Part shown: piece after piece, positions 34,294 through 43,671 of the stretch | How positions within the stretch are numbered: the first letter of the stretch is position 1 | Layout: the number at the start of each line of letters is the position of its first letter | From: Streptomyces sp. HmicA12 | GTDB lineage: Bacteria; Actinomycetota; Actinomycetes; Streptomycetales; Streptomycetaceae | Assembly: GCF_000373565.1 (NCBI RefSeq) | Contig: NZ_KB891831.1 | Location: 435,330 to 499,329, forward strand | Length of the DNA stretch: 64,000 nt | Direction of reading: 5' to 3' | The notes under the pieces: model-generated | The model's input: the letters and a program-made list of their open reading frames with translations, nothing else | Databases searched by the model: none | What the model was told of the DNA's origin: nothing | Program-made: the position numbers and the translations under genes

Positions 34294-35052
34294 ATGACGA
34301 CGAACACCAACCCCGGCCCCGTCCGGATGCGGGACCTTCCGGGCCACTCGATCGCTCTCTCGTGCGACGTCGACGCTGTGGACGCTGCGGACGCTGCGGA
34401 CGCCACGCAACTGGGCACGGCGGACGTCGCGTTGACCGCGCTCTTCGGTCTCTATGCCGCTGCCGGTGAGGTTCCGCTGACGCTGGAGCTCTCGACGGCG
34501 TACCTGGACGGGGAGTTCGGCGTTCCGCTGGATTCCCCGGCCAGGCCGGATGCGGATTGGGCGCTCCATTCCGAGGGGCTCCCTCCCGAACTCCGCATCA
34601 GGCCCCGGGCGAAGGACCAAAAGGTACGCCGCGCCCCGGCGGTCGACCCGAACGGCTGCCGCACGTTCGTGGCCGACGCCCTGCGCAGGACCGATCGTGA
34701 CATGAGCCAGTGGCCCGTGGGCTGGAGGACCATGGAGGTCCACGCCTGCGCGGTTCGACTGCCCACCGATGTTCCGCTGGACGACGGAACTCTGCCGGTT
34801 CAGGTCGGGCGCGGAATCGTGCGCCATCGCGTCGAGATTCATGAGGGGGCGAGGTGGGCCGCCGGTCCCACCTCGCCGTCCATGATCCAGGCGCCGTTGG
34901 AGTGCTGGATCTCGCAGGAGCACGGAGAACTCGATCTGAACGTCTCCGTGCTCTGGACGCCTTGGTGCCCGGGAGGTTCCGCGTACCCGCCTCTGCGACG
35001 CTCCGTGGAGACTCTCGTCGGTGACGGCTGGGAGCTCGCATCTGAAGGGTGA
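34294..35052 (+). CDS. Hypothetical protein
   Basis: The 252-residue product is soluble, with no signal peptide or membrane segment, and I do not recognise its family. A short Asp/Ala-rich repeat near residues 25-39 (DAVDAADAADA) comes from a tandem nine-base repeat (GACGCTGCG) in the DNA. The start ATG at 34294 has GGAGG eight bases upstream and begins MTTNTNPG; a start at 34237 is possible. No neighbour on the same strand is close, so it is probably a single-gene unit. Confidence 0.6.
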   Translation: MTTNTNPGPVRMRDLPGHSIALSCDVDAVDAADAADATQLGTADVALTALFGLYAAAGEVPLTLELSTAYLDGEFGVPLDSPARPDADWALHSEGLPPELRIRPRAKDQKVRRAPAVDPNGCRTFVADALRRTDRDMSQWPVGWRTMEVHACAVRLPTDVPLDDGTLPVQVGRGIVRHRVEIHEGARWAAGPTSPSMIQAPLECWISQEHGELDLNVSVLWTPWCPGGSAYPPLRRSVETLVGDGWELASEG

Positions 35053-35075
35053 TGCGCGAATCTCCGTAAGGACGT

Positions 35076-35112
35076 CCGTGAGGGCATCAGTGAGGGCATC
35101 AGTGAGGGCACC
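35076..35112. repeat. 12-base tandem repeat (three copies)
   Basis: GTGAGGGCATCA occurs three times in tandem, the last copy imperfect, just after the hypothetical gene. It lies in the roughly 340-base stretch before the GH92 gene, which otherwise holds only a short dyad (GGGGTAACCCC near 35298) that may belong to the GH92 promoter. Confidence 0.7.
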
Positions 35113-35391
35113 CGATGATCGGTCACCTCGGTGAGACGGCCCCTCCGGGACACGAGCCGGCGCGCGGAATCCGCCGCAGACTCATGACTTCGCCCACCAC
35201 TTCCGGCAACTCACCACATGCGACGACGTTGTACCGACGGCACACCATTCCGTATTCCGTGACGCGGCGACGGTCACCACCTCGGCCCGGTGATCGAGGG
35301 GTAACCCCTTGCAGGGGGTGGAGGAGACGATCTAGCGTCGCGTGCGGTGCATGACAACGATGTCCAAGAGTGGCAGCACGGCGGGAGTGGT

Positions 35392-38300
35392 ATGCAATCA
35401 ACGCGATACGCACCGACCCGGAGCAGGTCGACGACACGGCGCCTGAGAGACCGGTTGGGGGCGGTTGCGCTCTGCATCGCCCTCGCTGCCGTGGGATCCG
35501 CCACCGGGACCGCGGCGAGCGCGGACGCCCCGACGCCGTCGGCGGCGGCGTCGTCGGACGCGACACCGGGAGCGGGGGCCGATCTGACGAAGCTGGTCAA
35601 TCCGTTCATCGGGACCGAGAACGAGGGGCTGACCTTCCCGGCCGCGGGCGCGCCGTTCGGGCTGGTGCAGGAAAGTCCGCTGATGAAGACGGCCGGTGGT
35701 ACCGGCTGTGACAAGGAGTCGTCCGACACGGTCGTCGGGTTCAGTCAGACGACGATCAACGGGTGCCGGTTCAACTACCTGCCGATGATGCCCACCACCG
35801 GCGAGGTGAGCTCGACCGATCCGGCACAGTACGCGTCGACCTTCAGTCACGAGAACGAGACGACGGGGCCCGACTACTACCGGACGAAGCTCGACAAGTA
35901 CGGCGTGACCGCCGCGTTGACGGCGACCGCACGGACCGGGTGGCAGCAGTACACGTTCCCGCGGACGCGTCAGGCCAACGTGATGTTCAACGCCGGTGCC
36001 GGCGTGAGCGGTTCCGAGATCCACGTCGTCGGTGACCGGACCATCGAGGGCTGGGTCGAGGACTCCAAGAAGACCTACTTCGTCGCACAGCTCAGCCGGC
36101 CGTTCACGTCGTACGGCACGTGGAAGGGCACCGAACGGAGCCCGGGGTCCCGCGAGTCGGCCGCCAAGGGCTCCAACGGAGCGTGGGCGACGTTCGACAC
36201 CACGAAGAACGACGATCCCGTGGTCGCGAAGGTGGGGCTCTCCTTCACCGGGCTCGCCGGCGCCCACAAGAACCTCTCGACGGAGACGGGGAAGTTCGGC
36301 TTCGACTTCGACGCCGTGCACAAGGCGTTGAACGACGAGTGGAACACCATGCTGCACAAGGCGGCGATCGGTGGCGGTTCGCACGACCAACAGGTCTCGT
36401 ACTACACGGCGTTGTACCACTCCCTGGTCGACCCGAACCTCATCGGTGACGTCGACGGCCGCTACGTCGGAGCCGACGAGAAGATCCACACCGCCGACGG
36501 CTACACCCCCTACAGCAACCTCTCGCTGTGGGACACGTACCGGACGCAGAACAAGCTCCTCGAAATGCTCGTTCCCAAGGTCGCGCACGACATCGACATG
36601 TCGATCCTCGCGATCGCCCGGGAGGGCGGCGCGCTGCCGCGCTGGTACCTGGAGAACGAGGAAGGCAACATCATGACCGGCGACCCGGTCACGCCGTTCC
36701 TGGTCGAGGGCTGGTCGAAGGGACTGCTCACCGGAGCCGACGCCAGAGAGGCGTACAAGTACCTCCGGGCGAACGCGACCGAGGTGCCGCCCGCCGACGT
36801 CCGTGAGAACGGGCGTGCCGGTGCCGCGTACTACGCGGAGCGCGGGTACATCCCCTACGGCCTCAACGTGAAGACGAACGCCGACTGCGGCGGGGACACG
36901 AACGGCAACTGCTGCCCGACCAAGTCGAACGACAACGACTGCTACTACGGAACATCGGCCACGTTGGAGTACGCGGCGGCCGACGCCTCGTTGGCTCTGA
37001 TGGCGAAGGGGCTCGGCCACACGGCCGACGCCAAGATGTTCGCCGAGCGCGGTCAGTCGTACAAGAACGTCTTCGACAGGCGGACCAGCCAGTTCCGACC
37101 GCGCACCGCGGCCGACGGCACCTGGCTGACCCCGTACGACCCGGTCACGAGCAACCACGCACTGCACGAGCAGAACGCGAGCCAGTACCAGTGGTTGGTG
37201 CCCCAGGACCCGGCGGGGCTCGTCGGCATGCTGGGCGGCAAGGACGCGACGAACAAGCGGTTGAACGACTTCTTCGCCTACGACGACCTCGTCAGCGACC
37301 CGGAGGGGACCGCGCGCACGGCCTGGGTCAGCGACCCGTACAACTACTACGACTCCACCAAGTACAACCCGAACAACGAGCCGAACATGATCGCGCCGTA
37401 CCTCTACGCGTGGACCGGGCAGCCCAGCCGCACCGCGACCGTGATCAAGGCGCAGGAGACCCTGTTCACGAACAGCCCCGGCGGCATCCCCGGCAACGAC
37501 GACATGGGCGAGATGTCGTCCTGGTACGTGATGTCGTCGCTGGGGCTCTACCCCACGACCAGTGGCGGCAACTTCGACGTCCTCACCACGCCGCAGTTCC
37601 CGAACGCCCAGGTGCGGATCGGTGAGTACGGGAAGACGCAGGGCGGGACGCTGACGATCTCCGCGCCCGGCACCAGCATGGCCAACCGTTACATCGCCTC
37701 CGCGACGGTGAACGGCAAGGCGTGGAACAAAGCATGGGTCGACCAGCCCGACATCGCCCACGGCGGGCGCATCGACTACGCCCTGAGCACCAAGCCCACC
37801 GCGTGGGCGACGGCCGCGAAGGACGCACCGCCGTCGATCAACACGGCGCCGAACCCGCGGCATCAGCTCAGCGCCGACGTGGGGCCCGACCAGGTCGCCA
37901 TGGAGCCCACGGCGGCTCACGCGTCGCGGCAGCGGATCGACCTGACGCTGCTGGCCACGTCTGCGCACACCGCGCGGGTCACGGTGACGGCGAAGGCGCC
38001 GAAGGGGTGGTCGGTGTCCCCGGCCGGCACGACGGCGACGGCCACCTCGGACGGGCTCCCCGCCCAGATGAACAAGCAGTTGCAGATCACCGCGCCGGCC
38101 GGAACCAAGGCAGGCGCCTACAAGGTGTCGGTCGCCGCCGCACTCCCCGGAGCCACGCCGGTCAAGAAAACCGTCACCGTAGTGGTCCAGCAGGCGGCGA
38201 ACTGCGCCATCGAGACGACCACTTCGTGCGCCGTCGATCTGAACGCCGCCTACAACAACGACGGCGTCGCCACACTCGCCGCACCCGACGAGGGGAACTT

Positions 38301-38829
38301 CGACGGCACGGGGCTGAGCTTCGCCGCGGACCAGCTGCCCGCGCCGGGCCCAATCACCTTCGGCGGAGTGACCTACCAGGCTCCCCCGACCTCCGGCAGC
38401 AGCAAGAACTTCGTCAAGTCCACCGGGCAGGCACTTTCCCTCCCCTCCGGTGACTACAAGAGCCTCCACCTCGTGGGCGCGTCCGACAACGGCAGCACCG
38501 GCGCCGCGTCGGCCACCGCCGTCGTCACCTACACCGACGGCAGCACCTCGACGGTTCCGCTCCAGCTCACCGGCTGGGCGAACAAGGCCCCGGACTTCGG
38601 CAACGACGTCGCGCTGACGACCGCGTACCAGCTCAAGGCCGGAACGGGGAAGACCACGACCAAGGCGTCGCTCTACGAAACGACGGTCCCCCTGGACCCC
38701 GGGAAGCAGGTCCGGTCCCTCTCCCTGGCGACACCGTCCGTTCCGGCATGGGTCGCCCCCGGGTCCGGAGGCCTCGACTGGCAACGTGACAGCGCCCTTG
38801 GGATCTACGCGATGACGCTGGAACGCTGA
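35392..38829 (+). CDS. Secreted GH92 family alpha-mannosidase-like protein
   Basis: The 1145-residue protein has an N-terminal signal (RLGAVALCIALAAVGSATGT) and the GH92 fold: LVNPFIGTENEGLTFPAAGA near residue 75, LSLWDTYRTQNKLLEMLVPK, and NNEPNMIAPYLYAWTGQP. It also has PGNDDMGEMSSWYVMSSLGL, which holds the calcium-linked catalytic base Asp region. GH92 enzymes remove alpha-linked mannose, often alpha-1,2, using calcium and inversion. After the catalytic part comes an NEW3-type beta domain (about 840-930) and a C-terminal beta domain of the NPCBM/CBM kind. The start at 35392 has GGGAG upstream. It sits alone, followed by a strong terminator, and probably trims fungal or yeast mannan or N-glycans. 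Confidence 0.9.
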   Translation: MQSTRYAPTRSRSTTRRLRDRLGAVALCIALAAVGSATGTAASADAPTPSAAASSDATPGAGADLTKLVNPFIGTENEGLTFPAAGAPFGLVQESPLMKTAGGTGCDKESSDTVVGFSQTTINGCRFNYLPMMPTTGEVSSTDPAQYASTFSHENETTGPDYYRTKLDKYGVTAALTATARTGWQQYTFPRTRQANVMFNAGAGVSGSEIHVVGDRTIEGWVEDSKKTYFVAQLSRPFTSYGTWKGTERSPGSRESAAKGSNGAWATFDTTKNDDPVVAKVGLSFTGLAGAHKNLSTETGKFGFDFDAVHKALNDEWNTMLHKAAIGGGSHDQQVSYYTALYHSLVDPNLIGDVDGRYVGADEKIHTADGYTPYSNLSLWDTYRTQNKLLEMLVPKVAHDIDMSILAIAREGGALPRWYLENEEGNIMTGDPVTPFLVEGWSKGLLTGADAREAYKYLRANATEVPPADVRENGRAGAAYYAERGYIPYGLNVKTNADCGGDTNGNCCPTKSNDNDCYYGTSATLEYAAADASLALMAKGLGHTADAKMFAERGQSYKNVFDRRTSQFRPRTAADGTWLTPYDPVTSNHALHEQNASQYQWLVPQDPAGLVGMLGGKDATNKRLNDFFAYDDLVSDPEGTARTAWVSDPYNYYDSTKYNPNNEPNMIAPYLYAWTGQPSRTATVIKAQETLFTNSPGGIPGNDDMGEMSSWYVMSSLGLYPTTSGGNFDVLTTPQFPNAQVRIGEYGKTQGGTLTISAPGTSMANRYIASATVNGKAWNKAWVDQPDIAHGGRIDYALSTKPTAWATAAKDAPPSINTAPNPRHQLSADVGPDQVAMEPTAAHASRQRIDLTLLATSAHTARVTVTAKAPKGWSVSPAGTTATATSDGLPAQMNKQLQITAPAGTKAGAYKVSVAAALPGATPVKKTVTVVVQQAANCAIETTTSCAVDLNAAYNNDGVATLAAPDEGNFDGTGLSFAADQLPAPGPITFGGVTYQAPPTSGSSKNFVKSTGQALSLPSGDYKSLHLVGASDNGSTGAASATAVVTYTDGSTSTVPLQLTGWANKAPDFGNDVALTTAYQLKAGTGKTTTKASLYETTVPLDPGKQVRSLSLATPSVPAWVAPGSGGLDWQRDSALGIYAMTLER

Positions 38830-38863
38830 CGGTCCCCATCGCCCCAGCTGCACAGGTTCGCAG

Positions 38864-38913
38864 CGATCGACGGGAGGCCCGGTGCTGGTGAGCACCGGGC
38901 CTCCCGTCGATCG
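38864..38913. terminator. Long perfect hairpin after the GH92 gene
   Basis: Two fully complementary 23-base arms (38864-38886 and 38891-38913) are separated by the loop GGTG, 35 bases after the GH92 stop. Confidence 0.85.
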
Positions 38914-39035
38914 GTCGGCGGTTCGTGCGCCCGCACGTGCCCTCCCAGGGCAGCCGCAGCGACTCACCCGCAGGCCGTCTTCCACAGGAGAAGCCCCGTA
39001 GTTCCCGTGGCAAGCACAGGAATATCCTGTGCCGC

Positions 39036-39701
39036 ATGACCCTCAACCAGCTGAGGGCCTTCGTCGAAGCGGAGCGGCTCGGATCGTTCACCGCCGCGGC
39101 GCGAGCCATGGACATCGCCCAGGCATCCGCCTCCTAACTGGTGCGCCGCCTGAAGGCGGAGCTGGACGCCGAGTTGTTCGCGCGCGGCAGCCGCGCCCTG
39201 ACGCTGACCTCGGCGGGACAGGAGCTGCTGCCCTACGCCCAGCAGTCCGTGGACGCCGCCGACAGCGGCACGCGGGCCGTGCATTCCCTCGGCTCGCTCG
39301 GCGGCGGCACCGCCACCTTCGGGGTCCTGCGCAACGCCGACTACCACCTGCTGTCCAACCTGGTCCAGATGTTCCACGCCCGCTATCCGTCGGTGCGGGT
39401 GTGGCTCGTCGGGCAGAACTCGACGGAGACGGCGGCCGCCGTGGCGGCGCGACGCACCGAGGCGGGCCCGGTGGTGCTCCCCATCGACGACGAGGAACTG
39501 CAGGTGACGCCGCTGCTGCGCGACGAGGTGCACTACGTCAGCGCGACCGGTCAGCCCGTCACGGTGCTGGGCGTCTCGCAGTTCCTGATCCAAGGCGGCC
39601 GCATCGTGAAGGAGGTCCGCGTGTACGACGAGATCGCGCTGCGCGCCCAGATCAACGCGGGCCGGAACAACGACGCGGAGGTCGCGGCCAACATCTATTG
39701 A
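39036..39701 (+). pseudogene. LysR regulator with nonsense codon, fused to a SnoaL/NTF2-like tail
   Basis: MTLNQLRAFVEAERLGSFTA with AARAMDIAQASAS is a LysR HTH, cut by TAA at 39135-39137 where Glu is expected. The same frame then continues LVRRLKAELDAELFARGSRA and the effector domain to about residue 165 (PLLRDEVHYVSA). From TGQPVTVLGVSQFLIQGGRI onward, with VKEVRVYDEIALRAQINAG, the sequence is the C-terminus of a SnoaL/NTF2-fold protein. So two genes were joined in frame by a deletion, and the joint gene also has a stop. A GTG at 39141 could restart translation, but without the HTH. Confidence 0.75.
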
Positions 39702-39718
39702 TGGCTCCTGCCCTCGCG

Positions 39719-39764
39719 GACGTGTGCGGGCCCGGCGCAGCGCTGCGCCGGGCCCGCACACGTC
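39719..39764. terminator. 46-base perfect palindrome
   Basis: GACGTGTGCGGGCCCGGCGC leads into AGC and is followed by its exact complement, with no loop bases. It lies 18 bases after the fusion pseudogene stop and is followed by TGTTTCTG. A strong bidirectional terminator. Confidence 0.75.
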
Positions 39765-39779
39765 TGTTTCTGCCGGCGG

Positions 39780-39920
39780 ACCCTGCGAGGGTGCAGACCC
39801 GAACCATCCCCCGCGCACCGGGCACCGCGACGACGCCGAGGAACCGCGGGTCCCCCGCGAACCAGACTCCCGGCGCCGTCCCCGCTTTCACCGAGCGAAC
39901 CCGAAACGTGAATCCACAGG
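39780..39920 (-). pseudogene. Fragment paralogous to the island membrane protein gene
   Basis: Reading leftward, GFTFRVRSVKAGTAPGVWFA then GDPRFLGVVAVPGARGMVRV closely matches the C-terminal part of the protein at 42308-42928 (GFTFWVRAVKAGTVHEVWFA, GDPRFLGVVAVPGPRRLVRV). The frame before and after does not continue the match and no start or full-length gene is present. Confidence 0.75.
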
Positions 39921-40049
39921 CGGTTCGCAAGTCACGGGTGAGGTCAACGCCCTCTAGTGGGACGGCTGGTGACGGGACATCATGTGTCTGCCCGGGCTGA
40001 ACGCCTGCCCCGGGCACCCGCATTCGTGTCGTCCACGGAGGTCACCGTC

Positions 40050-40532
40050 ATGCGCTCCAGACCCCTCGGCCTGATGGCCGTTCCCGCCGCCGCTCTCGCC
40101 GCAGCAATCCTGGCGGCCTCACCCGCCTCGGCGGCTCCGGCGGACAAACCGCAGGTACTCAGCTCCTGGACGCAGACCAGCGCGTCCAGCTACAACAGCT
40201 GGAACGCCGCGCGCCAGAACCAGAGCGCCTGGAGCGCCTACGGATTCGACTGGTCCACGGACTACTGTTCCACCTCGCCGGACAACCCCTTCGGCTTCCC
40301 GTTCAAGACGGCCTGCGCGCGCCACGACTTCGGCTACCGCAACTACAAGGCCGCGGGCACCTTCTCCGCCAACAAGGCACGTCTCGACAGCATGCTGTAC
40401 GAGGACCTCAAGCGGGTCTGCGCCAACTACTCCGGCGCCAGCGCCACCTCCTGCAAGTCCCTGGCCTGGACGTACTACCAGGCGGTCGACAAGCTCGGCT
40501 CGGTCGCCCCCGCCGACGCCCTGGTGGGCTGA
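40050..40532 (+). CDS. Secreted phospholipase A2
   Basis: This 160-residue protein has a Sec signal (MRSRPLGLMAVPAAALAAAI to about ASAAPADK) and matches the bacterial/fungal type phospholipase A2. FDWSTDYCSTSPDNPFGFPF then KTACARHDFGYRNYKAAGTF contains the His-Asp catalytic pair (ARHDFGY). Cysteines lie at the expected places for two disulfides (TDYC with TAC, and VCANYSG with SCKSL). It cleaves the sn-2 ester of phospholipids outside the cell with calcium. The start ATG at 40050 follows GGAGGT. Confidence 0.92.
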   Translation: MRSRPLGLMAVPAAALAAAILAASPASAAPADKPQVLSSWTQTSASSYNSWNAARQNQSAWSAYGFDWSTDYCSTSPDNPFGFPFKTACARHDFGYRNYKAAGTFSANKARLDSMLYEDLKRVCANYSGASATSCKSLAWTYYQAVDKLGSVAPADALVG

Positions 40533-40705
40533 TATCGGCCGCGTCCGCTGAGCGGACACAGCTGACCGGATGCCGTATTGACGGTGCGCCGTCAAGAGTC
40601 CACGATCGGGCACGCACCGCGCCCCTTCCCGTCCGCCACGGGGAGGGGCGCACGGCTAGTTCCACACCCCGATCCCTTCGCGCGTACGGAACCCGGAGCC
40701 CTCAC

Positions 40706-42037
40706 ATGACTCTCTCCTTCCCCAGACGCACGACCGTGGCAGCAGCGGCCTCCCTCGCACTCGCCGCCCTCCTCGCCTCCGCCGTCCCCGCATCCGCGGC
40801 CCCGTCCACCGCCCCGTCGTCCGCCGCCGTCCTCGCGGCCCCGGACATCCCGCTCGCCAACGTCAAGGCGCACCTCGCGCAGCTCCAGTCCATCGCCACC
40901 GCCAACGGCGGCAACCGCGCCCACGGCAGGGCCGGCTACAAGGCTTCCGTCGACTACGTGAAGGCCAAGCTGGACGCCGCCGGATTCACCACCACGCTCC
41001 AGACGTTCACCTCCAGCGGGTCCACCGGGTACAACCTGATCGCCGACTGGCCGGGCGGCGACGCGAGCCAGGTCCTGATGACCGGCGCGCACCTCGACTC
41101 CGTCACGGCCGGTCCAGGGATCAACGACAACGGCTCCGGCTCGGCCGCGATCCTGGAGACCGCCCTCGCCGTCTCGCGGGCCGGCTACCAGCCGTCGAAA
41201 CACCTGCGCTTCGCCTGGTGGGGAGCGGAGGAGCTCGGCATGGTCGGATCGACGTACTACGTCAATCACCTCGCCACGGCCGACCGCGCGAAGATCACCG
41301 GGTATCTGAACTTCGACATGATCGGCTCGCCCAACCCCGGCTACTTCGTGTACGACGACGACCCCACGATCGAGAAGACGTTCAAGGACTACTACGCCGG
41401 CCTCTCGATACCGACCGAGATCGAGACGGAGGGCGACGGCCGCTCCGACCACGCGCCGTTCAAGAACGCCGGCATACCCGTCGGCGGTCTCTTCTCCGGC
41501 GCCGACTACATCAAGACCGCGGCCCAGGCCCAGAAGTGGGGCGGCACCTCCGGCCTGGCCTTCGACCGGTGCTACCACGCGTCCTGCGACACCTCGGCCA
41601 ACATCAACGACACGGCGCTCGACCGGAACAGCGACGCCATCGCCTACGCGGTCTGGGGCCTGTCCGCCGCGACCACTCCCCCGCCCACCGGCACGGTCTT
41701 CGAGAACACCGCGGACGTGGCCGTACCGGACAACGGGGCGGCCGTGACGTCGCCCGTCTCCGTCACCGGCCGCACCGGCAACGCGCCCGCCACGCTCAAG
41801 GCGAGCGTCGACATCAAGCACACCTACCGCGGCGACCTGGTCGTCGACCTCCTCGCACCCGACGGCTCCGCGTACCGGCTCAAGAGCTCCAGCTCCAGCG
41901 ACTCCGCGGACAACGTGATCGCCACCTATACGGTCAACGCGTCGAGCGAGACCGCCAACGGAACGTGGAAGCTGCGGGTCCAGGACGTGGCAGCACAGGA
42001 CACCGGCTACATCGACAGCTGGAAACTGACCTTCTGA
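40706..42037 (+). CDS. Secreted M28 aminopeptidase with P-domain (SGAP-like)
   Basis: The 443-residue protein has a Sec signal (ending near PASAAPSTAP), an M28 zinc aminopeptidase domain and a C-terminal proprotein-convertase P-domain. The zinc and catalytic residues are visible: AHLDSVT (His), GPGINDNGSGSAAILE (Asp), WWGAEELGMVGS (Glu-Glu), NFDMIGSPN (Asp), and SDHAPFKNAGIPVGGLF (His). This is the layout of the Streptomyces griseus aminopeptidase, which removes large hydrophobic N-terminal residues. The P-domain (about 335-443; IKHTYRGDLVVDLLAPDGSA and TGYIDSWKLTF) is often trimmed off. A hairpin terminator follows directly. Confidence 0.93.
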   Translation: MTLSFPRRTTVAAAASLALAALLASAVPASAAPSTAPSSAAVLAAPDIPLANVKAHLAQLQSIATANGGNRAHGRAGYKASVDYVKAKLDAAGFTTTLQTFTSSGSTGYNLIADWPGGDASQVLMTGAHLDSVTAGPGINDNGSGSAAILETALAVSRAGYQPSKHLRFAWWGAEELGMVGSTYYVNHLATADRAKITGYLNFDMIGSPNPGYFVYDDDPTIEKTFKDYYAGLSIPTEIETEGDGRSDHAPFKNAGIPVGGLFSGADYIKTAAQAQKWGGTSGLAFDRCYHASCDTSANINDTALDRNSDAIAYAVWGLSAATTPPPTGTVFENTADVAVPDNGAAVTSPVSVTGRTGNAPATLKASVDIKHTYRGDLVVDLLAPDGSAYRLKSSSSSDSADNVIATYTVNASSETANGTWKLRVQDVAAQDTGYIDSWKLTF

Positions 42038-42042
42038 TGTGA

Positions 42043-42080
42043 ACGCGCGGCACACGGTGATCGCATCGTGTGCCGCGCGT
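42043..42080. terminator. Hairpin after the aminopeptidase gene
   Basis: ACGCGCGGCACACG (42043-42056) and its complement (42067-42080) with a ten-base loop, beginning six bases after the aminopeptidase stop. Confidence 0.75.
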
Positions 42081-42166
42081 CCGTTCTCGTGGGATCAACC
42101 GCCGTACGTCCTACCGCTGACGCTCCGGCGAAGAGGCGCGGCCACACCCTGAGCGAAGATCTTGGT

Positions 42167-42223
42167 CATCCCAGGAAGCTCAACCGCACCTGCCGCCCAG
42201 GATTGTCCTTGTTGGTGTCCACG
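42167..42223 (-). pseudogene. Displaced 3' end of yjbQ
   Basis: Leftward codons read VDTNKDNPGRQVRLSFLG and stop at 42167-42169. This is the YjbQ C-terminus; the intact gene 8.4 kb away ends VDTNVDNANRRVRLSFFGG. On the + strand the two ends share TTGGTGTCCAC (42213-42223 and 50675-50685) and AAGCTCAACCG (42177-42187 and 50639-50649), with different bases between. Upstream of 42213-42223 the match stops. Read as the left border of an inserted island. Confidence 0.7.
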
Positions 42224-42307
42224 AAACTCCATTAAGACAACACCAAGCTACCGACCCCGCGCCGACCAGCGCCGCGTCCTCCCCTTCCCATGGCGACGGC
42301 GAGATCG

Positions 42308-42928
42308 TCAACCGACGCGCGCGCCCGCAGCCTTGGCTCGCTCCCGCGCCTCGGGGCTGATCCCCCGCTTGCGGGCCGACATCCGGCCGTCTAGGGCCTC
42401 TCGCTGAGCCACCCTCACCAGCCGCCGTGGCCCGGGCACCGCGACGACGCCGAGAAACCGCGGATCGCCCGCGAACCACACCTCGTGCACGGTTCCTGCC
42501 TTGACCGCGCGTACCCAGAACGTGAATCCGCTGCCCAGCCAGTCGCCATGGCCGACCGAGATGTCCCTCGCGGGGCGCTCCGGGTCGGGCAGCGAGAACC
42601 GGGTGGTGCCATTGTTTGCCAGGCCGGCGGCCCCACGGCAGGACTGCCACGGATAGACCCGCAGAATCCGACGCAGACTCATGACCTCCCAGAGTCGTAC
42701 GACGTTCAGCATGGCCATGTAGAGCAGGACCAACAAGACCGGGAGGAACACCACCAGAGCCCAGACTGGCGTCATGATCACCAAGAACAGCCAGACAGGG
42801 AAGGACACCAGCGACAACAGGAAGGCACACAGTCGGAACACGGCCGTGCGGCGCCAGCCCTGCCGGGTCGCCGGGTCTCCATAGGCCGTCTTGATCCCGG
42901 TCATCTCCATGGACGGTTCATTCTCCAC
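42308..42928 (-). CDS. Membrane protein of the WXG100 operon, unknown function
   Basis: The 206-residue protein has two closely spaced hydrophobic segments (about residues 29-70; FRLCAFLLSLVSFPVWLFLV and LVVFLPVLLVLLYMAMLNVV). A soluble domain with WFAGDPRFLGVVAVPGPRRL and a basic tail (MSARKRGISPEARERAKAAG) follow. I do not recognise the family. It is the last gene of the leftward operon that starts with the WXG100 gene, five bases after the 245-residue protein. A fragment of a paralogue lies at 39780-39920, outside the island. A role in anchoring or immunity is only a guess. Confidence 0.65.
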   Translation of the reverse strand: MENEPSMEMTGIKTAYGDPATRQGWRRTAVFRLCAFLLSLVSFPVWLFLVIMTPVWALVVFLPVLLVLLYMAMLNVVRLWEVMSLRRILRVYPWQSCRGAAGLANNGTTRFSLPDPERPARDISVGHGDWLGSGFTFWVRAVKAGTVHEVWFAGDPRFLGVVAVPGPRRLVRVAQREALDGRMSARKRGISPEARERAKAAGARVG

Positions 42929-42933
42929 GCTGG

Positions 42934-43671
42934 TCAGCCGAAAGCGGTGCGTACGGACACTTCGACGTCGGACTCGGGAATCGTCTCCTTTAGTTCCTCT
43001 GGGAGCGGATTGTCGAAGCTCACCGTATGGACGATCCCCCGGTGGATGTCGCGGTAATGCATCCGGGCCTCGACCGCCGTGGTCGTGAGGGTGAGGACGA
43101 GGAGTCTCTGTCCACTGGGGTAGGGCAGATACGCCGCCACCTCATAGAGGGAGGGTTGCTGCGGATCGGCTTCGGCAGGCACCTCGACCACGGCCTCAGT
43201 GAACGCGCCGGGGCCGCACGGCAGATCCACCACGGCCACGGGTAGGGCGCTCTCGCGCGCCGTCGCGGCCTGTGCAGCCGCCAACTTCGGTGGGGAGAAC
43301 GGCATTTCCTTGCTGGTGAGGGTGAGAACGGAGGAAATCATGTCGCCGTCGTCGCCTTCGTGCGCGCCGATGGCGACATGCACCACGCCTTCCTTGATCA
43401 TCAGCCCGCTCAGAGTCCGCGCCTCACTCAGCTGCGTCAGGAAGCCTTCACGCTTTCCCTCCGGCACAAGGTCGAGGAGCAGATCGACAGCCTCGACGCT
43501 CCGAGCAGCCTCGGGCGAATCAGGGTCGGCGAAGAGATCAGCAATCGGGATCTCCACGAAGCCTGGCGGAGTCGCGAACCACACAGCGCAATCGCGCCGC
43601 ATCGCGGAATCCTGAATCTCGTACCCGTACTCGACGCTGTCGTCAGGATCGGCTGGTGTCGTGTGTGTCAC
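42934..43671 (-). CDS. Hypothetical protein of the WXG100 operon
   Basis: This 245-residue soluble protein starts at GTG 43671, which overlaps the stop of the preceding gene as GTGA. It has no signal peptide and no membrane segment. Its fold is not recognised: an alternating strand/helix pattern with blocks such as VEAVDLLLDLVPEGKREGFL and YRDIHRGIVHTVSFDNPLPE. In type VII secretion operons small soluble proteins next to the substrate are often chaperones or immunity proteins, and this position fits either. That is inference from context only. Confidence 0.65.
   Translation of the reverse strand: MTHTTPADPDDSVEYGYEIQDSAMRRDCAVWFATPPGFVEIPIADLFADPDSPEAARSVEAVDLLLDLVPEGKREGFLTQLSEARTLSGLMIKEGVVHVAIGAHEGDDGDMISSVLTLTSKEMPFSPPKLAAAQAATARESALPVAVVDLPCGPGAFTEAVVEVPAEADPQQPSLYEVAAYLPYPSGQRLLVLTLTTTAVEARMHYRDIHRGIVHTVSFDNPLPEELKETIPESDVEVSVRTAFG

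Noticed and set aside
35398..38985. Leftward open frame of 1195 codons opposite the GH92 gene
   Set aside because: Crosses the strong terminator at 38864-38913 and mirrors the GH92 reading frame; no motif seen.
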